From assembly GCA_021799715.1 (NCBI GenBank), contig JAJYZY010000120.1:1-7251 (forward strand): 7,251 nt of DNA. Reading direction: 5' to 3'. Source of the DNA: Planctomycetota bacterium. GTDB taxonomy: Bacteria; Planctomycetota; Phycisphaerae; WQYP01. Below the pieces are notes generated by a model, which did not search any database, was not told where the DNA came from, and was given only the letters and a program-made list of their open reading frames with translations. Numbering within the stretch: position 1 is the stretch's first letter; each line of letters starts with the position of its first letter. The position numbers and the translations under genes are program-made. Positions 1-5,583 of this stretch are shown here, piece by piece.

Positions 1-1236
1 GGCCACGCCCAGCATGGCATACGGGTCATTGCCGGCCTTTTTCAGATGGGTCAAGGCGGCGGCGGTATAACCTTGTCGCAGTAGCTGCCAGCCGCGAAGA
101 CGGTAATATTCCGGTGAGCCGCCCGGCAGCTTTTTTTCCAGAGCAGCAACGCGATGGGCGATATCTTGAGGAAGTTTGGAGTTGTAAAACAGATCCAGCC
201 ACACATCGTCGGCCCGCAGGGAGTTATTTTTGGGATCGGCTTTAATCGCGGCCGCCAGGCGATGGTGGATGCGCGCCAGCAGAGCCTCGGCGGTGGGACC
301 GGAGACAAATTGTCCCCGCGTGCGGCGGGTAAGCGCAATCATAAGTACAGGGGTGGCGGGGTGCTTTAAAGCCAGCAATTCACCCATATAGGCCTGATAT
401 TGGTCGTTCTGCCCGGAAATTGCCCAATAGGCCGCAAGATTCGCCGCCAGCGTCGGCGATATACTCATGTGGGCCTGCTGATACTGGCGTATTGCGGCAT
501 TGGCCCAGGAGGCGGCCTGTTTATAATCATGGGCATTGGCCAGGATATCGGACACCGCGGAAAGCGCGTCGGGCTGATAGGGGTCCGCCCGCAATGCATG
601 CAATAAGGCATAAAGCCGCTGCGATGCCGGGGCATTTTCCGCGGCCAACGTGCGGGCCAGAGATTGCCAGGCTGTTAAATTCGCGGCATTGAGTTTAATC
701 GCACGGATGTACATATTTGCTGCTGATTTTTTACGCCCCTGCGCTTCAAGCAATCCGCCGATTCTTTCCGCCATGGCACTGCGTACCTGATCATTGAAGG
801 TTTTTTGCGCCAAGACGGTGCGGTACACGGAAATACGACCCGTCACGGTTTGTCGCCGCGCTGCGATGGCATCAAATAGCTGTACCTGGGCGGTTATATC
901 GTTGGGCTTAAGATTGACCAGTTCCTGCAAAACTTTGGCGCGCAGCTCATGATTACCATTGGCGTGTGCGGCTTCCGCCAGAAGCCGCAGGGCGGTAGCG
1001 GAGGTTGCGTCGATGTGTCGCGCTTCTTCCAGCAGCGTCAGGGCCTGCTGTGCGGCAATAGTTGTCGGCAGGTTCAGGTTGCGGCTGACGGTGCGAGCGT
1101 CATCAATAAGTTGTCCGGCCATAAGATGCCGTGCCGTGCCAGACCCCTGCGCGTGAACCATGCCAAGGGGCAAGGTTGCCGCACCGGCCGCGAGCATAAG
1201 GGCTATTACTCTTCTCCGCAGGTGAAAGATCATCAT
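1..1236 (-). CDS. Exported TPR-like repeat protein, partial (C-terminus beyond the left edge)
   Basis: An open frame of 412 codons runs from ATG at 1236 to the window edge without a stop, so the C-terminus is missing. An in-frame TAA lies six codons upstream, and a purine-rich AAAGGGA sits a few bases before the ATG; a second ATG follows directly at 1233. The N-terminus is a signal peptide: basic HLRRR at residues 5-9, a hydrophobic stretch at about 10-27, and a likely cleavage site after VHA (residue 29), so the protein is probably periplasmic or exported. From about residue 60 on it is Ala/Leu-rich and helical, with TPR-like units, for example around 172-198, 205-235, 236-250 and the WQLLRQGYTAAALTHLKKA segment near 383-401. 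No catalytic motif is visible. The role is unknown; a scaffold or protein-protein interaction role is typical of TPR proteins. It lies downstream of dnaA but has its own promoter. The coding call is firm; the TPR assignment is made by eye. Confidence 0.82.
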   Translation of the reverse strand, partial: MMIFHLRRRVIALMLAAGAATLPLGMVHAQGSGTARHLMAGQLIDDARTVSRNLNLPTTIAAQQALTLLEEARHIDATSATALRLLAEAAHANGNHELRAKVLQELVNLKPNDITAQVQLFDAIAARRQTVTGRISVYRTVLAQKTFNDQVRSAMAERIGGLLEAQGRKKSAANMYIRAIKLNAANLTAWQSLARTLAAENAPASQRLYALLHALRADPYQPDALSAVSDILANAHDYKQAASWANAAIRQYQQAHMSISPTLAANLAAYWAISGQNDQYQAYMGELLALKHPATPVLMIALTRRTRGQFVSGPTAEALLARIHHRLAAAIKADPKNNSLRADDVWLDLFYNSKLPQDIAHRVAALEKKLPGGSPEYYRLRGWQLLRQGYTAAALTHLKKAGNDPYAMLGVA

Positions 1237-1280
1237 TGCAATCCCTTTTTAACCAATTTATTTACTTCATATATAGTAAC

Positions 1281-1297
1281 CGCACGCAGTACGTGCG
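1281..1297 (-). repeat. Small inverted repeat in the TPR gene leader
   Basis: CGCACG (1281-1286) and CGTGCG (1292-1297) form a 6-bp GC-rich stem with a 5-nt loop. It lies about 45 nt upstream of the TPR start codon in the predicted transcript. No T-run follows on either strand, so it could be a leader hairpin or a small operator; chance is also possible. Confidence 0.35.
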
Positions 1298-1366
1298 CCG
1301 AGTCCGGCTTAGAATGCCGCCCATTTCGGCTAATCAGCGGGTACGACCCGTGACGAAAGTCCCTGC

Positions 1367-1395
1367 CTTATATCGGTCAGAATCAATATGGTCAA
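1367..1395 (-). promoter_or_regulatory. Sigma70-type promoter for the TPR gene
   Basis: On the minus strand TTGACC (1395-1390) is followed after exactly 17 bp by TATAAG (1372-1367). Each hexamer matches the consensus at 5 of 6 positions. Transcription would begin near 1360, giving a leader of about 120 nt before the ATG at 1236. It suggests the TPR gene is not dependent on read-through from dnaA. This is a sequence match only. Confidence 0.55.
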
Positions 1396-1531
1396 TGCCG
1401 TATTCCAATATTTTACCGGAATTGCGGCCTCATCAAGCCCGATGGGTAGAAAATAAAGCCATTTTCCGCAAGGTCCAATAACGCTTTTATGCCGAAAAGT
1501 GACTTAATCCCGGGCCTGCCAAAGTAAACTC

Positions 1532-2893
1532 TCACGCCCGGCTGGCACGGACATCGCCGGCGCGGGAGGCTTCAGTGTCAATATTCAATTCGATCTGATC
1601 CAGATGTTTAGAGAAGGTTTCATCGGTTTTTCTGGCGTCTTCAATGGCCCGCAGGGCGTGCATGACGGTCGTATGGTCGCGTCCGCCAAAGTACCCGCCG
1701 ATTTCTTCCAGGGAATGGCGGGTTTTGCGCCGGGCGATGTACATGCAGACCTGCCGGGGAAGTACCACAAATTTATGCCGTTTCTTGCTTTGCAGGTCGG
1801 AAAGTCGCACATTGTAGAAAAGCACCACCTGTTGCATGATGGTTTGAATGGATACCAACCGTTCGGACGGGGGCGTCATATCTCCCAAAGCCATGGCGGC
1901 GATGGATTCGTCATATTTCCCGCCGTTGAGCATGGCGTAGGCCTGCACCTTGGTCAACGCGCCTTCCAGTTCACGGATATTATTTTCAAACCGGCGGGCG
2001 ATCATTTGCACCACCGTGTCGGGTAATTCAATACCACGCAGTTCAGCCTTTTTCCGGACAATGGCGTAGCGCGTTTCGTAACACGGTTTGCCGACCGGCG
2101 CGATCATGCCGTTGCTGAAGCGCGATACCAGTCGCTGTTCGAGGTCAGGAATTTCTGAAGGGTGGCTGTCGCTGCTTAGGATAATCTGCCGGCCCTGCTG
2201 AAATAGCGCGTTAAACGTGTGGAAGAACTCTTCCTGGGTGCGTTCATGACCTTTTAAGAAATGAATGTCATCGACAATCAGCACATCGACGCTGCTGCGG
2301 TAAATGTTGCGGAACTGCATCATATCGCCGGATTGCACGCATTCCATGAAATGATTGACAAAATTATCGCATGACAGATACACAATTCGCATATCCGCGC
2401 GGCGCTTCAGCAATTCCTGACACGTCGCCTGAAGAAGATGGGTTTTCCCCAAACCCGGCGCACCGTGAATAAACAAGGGGTTGTAGCTTTTTCCGGGTTG
2501 GCCGGCCACGGCCATGCACGTGGCATGGGCGAGTTGATTGGTGGGGCCAACCACGAAATTATCAAATACATAATCCGGGGACAAAATCACGTCATTGTAG
2601 ATATTGGCCAGTTTGGTCGGTGCCCCACCCACGGTACCGCAGATAAAATTGACGGTGACAAGTTTACCCGTGGCCGCTTGAACGGCCTCATTAAAAATAT
2701 CGCGACACCGCATCGTGAGATATTGCTGCTGTACCGACGATGCGCAGCGGACGGTCAGGACCCCGGAGTTAAAATCCACCGGTGAGAGTTCCGAAAACCA
2801 TTGCCGCACCATGGCGGAATGGAGATTTTTAATATAGGTGATGACCTCATTCCAAACGCTTCGCGCGCTGGTGAGATTGTCCAGATTTGGCAT
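1532..2893 (-). CDS. dnaA: Chromosomal replication initiator protein DnaA
   Basis: DnaA binds origin boxes as an ATP-dependent oligomer and opens the duplex to start chromosome replication. The 453-residue product has the full family layout. Domain I is at about 1-85, and domain II is only about 15 residues. The AAA+ domain III starts near LSPDYVFDNFVVG (104-116), with Walker A GAPGLGKT (144-151), Walker B VLIVDDIHFL (204-213), sensor I IILSSDSHP (237-245), the arginine-finger box LEQRLVSRFSNG (251-262) and sensor II NNIRELEGAL (304-313). The domain IV DNA-binding signature is FGGRDHTTVMHA (402-413). The ATG is preceded by AGGAG at a spacing of 7, so the start is secure. All key residues are present and the frame is intact. 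A short tail with two ASRA copies follows domain IV. Unusually, no dnaN, recF or gyrB is next to it; the neighbours are accA upstream and the TPR gene downstream. Confidence 0.98.
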   Translation of the reverse strand: MPNLDNLTSARSVWNEVITYIKNLHSAMVRQWFSELSPVDFNSGVLTVRCASSVQQQYLTMRCRDIFNEAVQAATGKLVTVNFICGTVGGAPTKLANIYNDVILSPDYVFDNFVVGPTNQLAHATCMAVAGQPGKSYNPLFIHGAPGLGKTHLLQATCQELLKRRADMRIVYLSCDNFVNHFMECVQSGDMMQFRNIYRSSVDVLIVDDIHFLKGHERTQEEFFHTFNALFQQGRQIILSSDSHPSEIPDLEQRLVSRFSNGMIAPVGKPCYETRYAIVRKKAELRGIELPDTVVQMIARRFENNIRELEGALTKVQAYAMLNGGKYDESIAAMALGDMTPPSERLVSIQTIMQQVVLFYNVRLSDLQSKKRHKFVVLPRQVCMYIARRKTRHSLEEIGGYFGGRDHTTVMHALRAIEDARKTDETFSKHLDQIELNIDTEASRAGDVRASRA

Positions 2894-2900
2894 GACCCGG

Positions 2901-2937
2901 CTCCTAATATTCCGGTTGCGCCAAGGCGCAAAGCGCC
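2901..2937 (-). promoter_or_regulatory. dnaA ribosome binding site with two competing leader hairpins
   Basis: AGGAG (2905-2901) lies 7 nt before the dnaA ATG. Just upstream of it, three complementary segments overlap in pairing. GGCGC/GCGCC (2937-2933 with 2929-2925, loop TTT in the RNA) competes with TTGCGC/GCGCAA (2931-2926 with 2921-2916, loop CTTG). The middle segment can pair with either flank but not both. The nearer hairpin ends about 10 nt from the ribosome binding site. The arrangement could modulate translation, but this is inferred from base pairing alone and the segment may instead be a repeat remnant. Confidence 0.4.
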
Positions 2938-2946
2938 CCTGGCCCT

Positions 2947-2967
2947 ACGACCATGCGCGACGGTCGT
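2947..2967 (-). repeat. Hairpin in the dnaA leader
   Basis: ACGACC (2947-2952) and GGTCGT (2962-2967) form a 6-bp stem with a 9-nt loop, about 55-75 nt upstream of the dnaA ATG. It lies directly upstream of the competing hairpins. No T-run follows. It may be part of a structured leader or an operator-like dyad. Confidence 0.35.
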
Positions 2968-3419
2968 TCCGGAAAAGCCTGAAGGAATTTTACAATTTAT
3001 ACGTTCGCATCCTGCGGGGAAAATCATCATGCTCCAAGACTGGAATATCCAGATCCAGGATCGCATGAGATGCCGACTTCATTCACTTCCACCCGGCCAA
3101 ACATCCCTGCGTGACCGGCTCACATGTTCTTCCATTTCCAGCCTCTTTGCGTAACCGCCGCGCCGCAGCTCACGCTGACAGCCGCCGTACACGCACAAAG
3201 GCGGTGATATCCGCGAATTCGGTATTTACCGGACACGCGTAACCACGGATAACAAAGATACGCAGGAGCGGCGGCGGTGTCAATGGCAAATCTTAATACA
3301 TTTAAAACCCGCTGTTTACAAGCATATTTTGCCTGTTCCTTCACCACGGCGGGCGCTGCATTGCGCGGCGGGTTCCCCGCGCGTCAACGGATTTTTAACA
3401 CGCGTCAGCCTCCACGCTC

Positions 3420-3443
3420 GCCGCGCCGGGCAAGCCGCGCGGC
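3420..3443. repeat. GC-rich inverted repeat downstream of accA
   Basis: GCCGCGC (3420-3426) and GCGCGGC (3437-3443) form a perfect 7-bp stem with a 10-nt loop. It lies about 85 bp downstream of the accA stop in the direction of accA transcription. There is no T-run after it on either strand, so a classical intrinsic terminator is not supported; a factor-dependent 3' end structure is possible. Confidence 0.4.
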
Positions 3444-3465
3444 ACAGGGTACCGCCGTGCGCTAG

Positions 3466-3503
3466 CCATATATCAATTTATAAATTAGTATATATTTATA
3501 TGG
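3466..3503. repeat. AT-rich palindromic element
   Basis: A 38-bp stretch that is almost only A and T sits in otherwise GC-rich DNA. It contains the perfect 12-bp palindrome AATTTATAAATT (3475-3486) and is bounded by the inverted repeat CCATATA (3466-3472) / TATATGG (3497-3503). The two dyads are offset by 4 bp in centre. It begins about 25 bp past the accA stop. It could be a duplex-unwinding element, a protein-binding site or an accA 3' end signal; the sequence does not decide between these. Confidence 0.5.
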
Positions 3504-3527
3504 GACCACACAAGAGCCTGCCGGCCT

Positions 3528-4631
3528 TCACGCGCCGGTCATCGCTTCGGATCCGTATTTACGCAGCCGCAGATACCGCTGATCCACCAGATCTTCCGAG
3601 GAGACGGTTTTCAGTTCCCTTAATGCCCGGTCGATGTAGCGTTCCAGGGCTTCCGCGGCGGCGCGGGGATTGCGGTGTGCGGCACCGAGGGGTTCACGTA
3701 TGACATCATCAATAATGCCCGTCTGCTTAAGTTCTTTGCTGGTAAGTTTCAAGGCTTCAGCGGCATCGGCGGCATTGTCTGAACCCTTCCATAATATGCC
3801 GCTGCACCCTTCGGGTGATATCACGCTGTACCATGCATATTGCAGCATCGCCAGGCGGTCTCCCACGCCAATGCCCAACGCCCCGCCCGAACCGCCTTCA
3901 CCGATGACAATACAGATAATCGGCGTGGGCAGAACGGCCATTTCCCGCAGATTTAACGCAATGGCCTCCGCGACTCCGCGCTCTTCAGAACCTAAGCCGG
4001 GATAGGCTCCAGGCGTATCAATAAAGGCCACAATCGGTAATTTGAATTTTGCCGCCAACTGCATTTTTAACAGGGCTTTGCGATACCCTTCCGGGTGGGC
4101 GCAGCCGAAGTTGCAGGCGATCTTTTCCTTGGTATTTCGCCCTTTGTGATGGCCCACCAGCATCACCTTATGACTGCTGATTCTGCCGGTGCCGGTCACG
4201 ATGGCTTTGTCATCCCCGTACCGCCGATCGCCGTGGAGTTCTTCAAATTCCTTGACAATCAGATCAATGTAATCGCGGGTCTGCGGACGGGCCGGATGCC
4301 GGGCCACCTGCACGGTTTCCCATGCGGAAAGGTTGTCATAGGTTTTTTTCATCAGGGCGGTGAGGTTGTCCCGCAGACGCATAATTTCGGTGTTGTAATC
4401 CACTCCCTTTTGTTCCTGGATCACCACCAGTTCCTGAATTTGCCGCTCTAATTGCAGCATGGGCTGCTCAAAACTCAAACCCAGTTGGGCACTGCGCGGC
4501 ACCGCGGCGGAAGCGGATTGGGGCGTTTCCCCTTTTTCCGTCGCGCGTGGGGCCTTGGAGACCGCCGGCGTAGCGCCGCGATTTTTTTTTGCTGTGGATT
4601 GCCTGCTATTTTTACCGCGTGCGGTTGCCAT
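3528..4631 (-). CDS. accA: Acetyl-CoA carboxylase carboxyltransferase, alpha subunit
   Basis: AccA pairs with AccD to move the carboxyl group from carboxybiotin on AccB to acetyl-CoA, giving malonyl-CoA for fatty acid synthesis in the cytoplasm. The 367-residue product matches the family from about residue 50 to the end: LSFEQPMLQLERQIQEL (52-68), ARHPARPQTRDYI (110-122), GDRRYGDDKAIVTG (134-147), GHHKGRNTKEK (160-170), FIDTPGAYPGLGSEERG (203-219), GEGGSGGALGIGVGD (244-258), YSVISPEGCSGILWK (268-282) and EPLGAAHRNP (313-322). It is longer than the roughly 320-residue Escherichia coli protein because of a Lys/Arg/Ala/Ser-rich N-terminal extension of about 50 residues. The ATG has AGGAG at 7 nt and no other Met occurs before residue 58, so the extension appears real. 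A run of nine A falls in codons 14-17. No accD is seen nearby. It is divergent from the DUF4416 gene. Confidence 0.97.
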   Translation of the reverse strand: MATARGKNSRQSTAKKNRGATPAVSKAPRATEKGETPQSASAAVPRSAQLGLSFEQPMLQLERQIQELVVIQEQKGVDYNTEIMRLRDNLTALMKKTYDNLSAWETVQVARHPARPQTRDYIDLIVKEFEELHGDRRYGDDKAIVTGTGRISSHKVMLVGHHKGRNTKEKIACNFGCAHPEGYRKALLKMQLAAKFKLPIVAFIDTPGAYPGLGSEERGVAEAIALNLREMAVLPTPIICIVIGEGGSGGALGIGVGDRLAMLQYAWYSVISPEGCSGILWKGSDNAADAAEALKLTSKELKQTGIIDDVIREPLGAAHRNPRAAAEALERYIDRALRELKTVSSEDLVDQRYLRLRKYGSEAMTGA

Positions 4632-4677
4632 CGTTGACTCCTGTTACCAAAGTGCGCCGCATTGCGCTATTAGGTGG

Positions 4678-4707
4678 ATTTTATCACCCCGCGCGGAAGT
4701 TCACCAA
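4678..4707 (-). promoter_or_regulatory. Candidate accA promoter (extended -10)
   Basis: On the minus strand TGATAAAAT (4686-4678) fits an extended -10 (TGn plus TAAAAT, 5 of 6 to consensus). A weak -35 TTGGTG (4707-4702) lies 18 bp upstream. The -10 ends about 46 nt before the accA ATG, a normal leader length. The weak -35 keeps confidence low. Confidence 0.35.
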
Positions 4708-4790
4708 TGACCCGCGAATCGGATATCGCCGGAATTGGCATTTTCTCTTAACGCGGGGCGGAACTCAAATTGACGATGGGCCGGTCGGGC

Positions 4791-4818
4791 TTGCTGATTT
4801 TAAGGCATTGTCGATAAT
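4791..4818 (+). promoter_or_regulatory. Candidate promoter for the DUF4416-glycosyltransferase cluster
   Basis: GATAAT (4813-4818) matches the -10 consensus at 5 of 6 positions. TTGCTG (4791-4796) is a weak -35 at a 16-bp spacing. A transcript from here would carry the palindrome at 4849-4877 in its leader and reach the ATG at 4990 after about 165 nt. Confidence 0.3.
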
Positions 4819-4848
4819 TCAACCTGTCCAAGCGGCGACGGTTGCTGG

Positions 4849-4877
4849 TGCGGCCCGGTTCCGGGAACGGGGCCGCA
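4849..4877. repeat. 29-nt near-perfect palindrome / strong hairpin
   Basis: TGCGGCCC (4849-4856) pairs with GGGCCGCA (4870-4877), and GTTCC (4858-4862) with GGAAC (4864-4868), all centred on G4863; the only break is G4857 opposite G4869. As RNA this is a very stable hairpin with a short loop. The bases after it on the plus strand (GAGTTTAAG) are not a proper U-tract, so a terminator is doubtful. As DNA it is a dyad of the size bound by dimeric regulators, between the two divergent genes. Confidence 0.55.
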
Positions 4878-4989
4878 GAGTTTAAGCTGGAACCGGCAGC
4901 CTCAAGATATTCCGCCCGCCGCCCGCTTCATGGCGTGTGTGGCCGGGACCTTCGGCAGGGCGTGTGCGGCAATTAAAGGCGACGGAAAT

Positions 4990-5541
4990 ATGGCTTTACC
5001 CAATCAACCTTTGCCCGTGCTGCGGTTTGCCGGAATCATTGCGGGGAACGACGCGATGCTGGCGGCAGCGCGGCAGCATCTTTCCCAATGGTATGGCCCG
5101 ATTGATGATCAATCGGAAATCATCGACTTTAATTTTACCGCGTACTATGAAGATCAGATGGGCACGGGCCTGCTGCGGCAATGGGTACGCTTTGCCACAC
5201 TTTGTCAGCCGCAGTTGCTGGCCAAGTGCAAGCTGGAAACCAATAAGGCCGAAGTGCTGCTGGCGGGGCAATTTCCCGGTGCGGCCCAGCGACCGATTAA
5301 TATTGATCCCGGATATGTCTCGCGCACCAAAGTGATTTTGGCAACCACCAAGGATCACAGCCACCGCGTTTACCTGGGAGAAGGAATTTTTGCGGAGGTA
5401 ACGCTCCATTGGACCGCGACAGGCTGGGCACCGTGGCCCTGGACCTACGCGGATTACCGCACGCCCACGGCGCAGGAATTTTTTCTCCGATGTCGGGACG
5501 CCTATGTAAAACAACTGCCGGCGGCGGCTGGCGCGTTGTAA
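4990..5541 (+). CDS. DUF4416 family protein of unknown function
   Basis: The 183-residue product fits the DUF4416 family over its whole length. Recognisable blocks are an N-terminal LRFAGIIAGND (11-21), YGPIDDQSEIIDFNFT (35-50), YYEDQMGTGLLRQWVRF (52-68), NIDPGYVSRTKVILATTKD (104-122), HRVYLGEGIFAEVTL (125-139) and PWTYADYRTP (150-159). Conserved polar residues in these blocks (D106, K114, K121, D122, H125, R126, E136) could form an active or binding site, but no reaction is established for the family as far as I know. No signal peptide or membrane segment is seen, so it is probably cytoplasmic. The same frame is open to an ATG at 4930, but that start has no ribosome binding site and family similarity begins only after 4990; AAAGG lies 10 nt before 4990. 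It leads the cluster: the transferase gene begins 42 bp after its stop, suggesting cotranscription and a possible link to surface glycan synthesis. Confidence 0.88.
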   Translation: MALPNQPLPVLRFAGIIAGNDAMLAAARQHLSQWYGPIDDQSEIIDFNFTAYYEDQMGTGLLRQWVRFATLCQPQLLAKCKLETNKAEVLLAGQFPGAAQRPINIDPGYVSRTKVILATTKDHSHRVYLGEGIFAEVTLHWTATGWAPWPWTYADYRTPTAQEFFLRCRDAYVKQLPAAAGAL

Positions 5542-5583
5542 ATCCGCCGGGCAGTAGATAGCCTGATTCTTTGAGGTTCATGG

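Larger units (their letters stand above)
1237..1531 (-). other. Intergenic leader region between dnaA and the TPR gene
   Basis: This 295-bp stretch follows the dnaA stop and precedes the TPR gene, both on the minus strand. It holds a good promoter (1367-1395) and, in the predicted leader of about 120 nt, two short hairpins: CGGGT/ACCCG (1338-1350, loop of 3) and CGCACG/CGTGCG (1281-1297, loop of 5). Neither is followed by a U-run on the transcript, so they are not called terminators. The stretch nearest the start codon is AT-rich. No gene is supported here. Confidence 0.6.
2894..3527. other. Intergenic region between accA and dnaA
   Basis: This 634-bp stretch carries no supportable gene. Near dnaA it has the structured leader and AT-rich TATAAA/TAAAAT sequence on the minus strand at about 2987-3001, which might hold a -10 element but has no clear -35. 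In the middle are fragments reminiscent of dispersed intergenic repeats: GCGTAACC occurs at 3149-3156 and again at 3237-3244, followed by CACGGATAAC. Near accA are a GC-rich hairpin and an AT-rich palindrome. A DnaA box search by eye gave only matches of 7 of 9 or worse to TTATNCACA (for example TTGTAAACA, minus strand 3321-3313), so an origin is not called despite the neighbouring dnaA. Confidence 0.6.
4632..4989. other. Divergent intergenic region between accA and the DUF4416 gene
   Basis: This 358-bp stretch separates two genes transcribed away from each other and must hold promoters for both. Visible are a candidate accA promoter (minus, 4678-4707), a candidate promoter for the glycan cluster (plus, 4791-4818), a strong 29-nt palindrome (4849-4877) and an 11-of-12 direct repeat GGCGTGTGYGGC at 4932-4943 and 4959-4970. 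TTGACG at 4770-4775 has no well-placed -10. No small gene is supported. Confidence 0.55.

Noticed and set aside
949..1353. Plus-strand open frame of 134 codons
   Set aside because: It is antisense to the exported TPR gene, which has a signal peptide, a ribosome binding site and a continuous 412-codon frame; the plus-strand product shows no family features.
1604..2026. Plus-strand open frame of 140 codons
   Set aside because: It is antisense to the DnaA sensor II and DNA-binding region; no independent support.
3120..3347. Minus-strand frame of 75 codons between accA and dnaA
   Set aside because: It has a GTG start without a ribosome binding site and no recognisable features; it covers probable repeat remnants.
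3420..3443. Intrinsic terminator of accA
   Set aside because: The GC stem has no T-run after it in either direction; the T/A-rich sequence lies before the stem in the accA direction.
3277..3465. Small plus-strand frame (62 codons, GTG start with AGGAG about 9 nt upstream)
   Set aside because: The ribosome-binding-like match is tempting, but the second half of the product is Arg/Pro/Ala-rich in the way of random GC-rich sequence, it runs through the GC hairpin, and there is no recognisable domain.
2894..3527. Replication origin next to dnaA
   Set aside because: No cluster of DnaA boxes is visible. The best single matches to TTATNCACA are 7 of 9 (for example minus-strand 3321-3313) or weaker, such as TTATCCGTG on the minus strand at 3252-3244. 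The AT-rich block alone is not enough.
4930..4989. Upstream ATG extending the DUF4416 protein by 20 residues
   Set aside because: No ribosome binding site precedes it, and the added residues are outside the family similarity.
4996..5514. Minus-strand open frame of 172 codons
   Set aside because: It is the antisense shadow of the DUF4416 gene, whose plus-strand product is clearly conserved.
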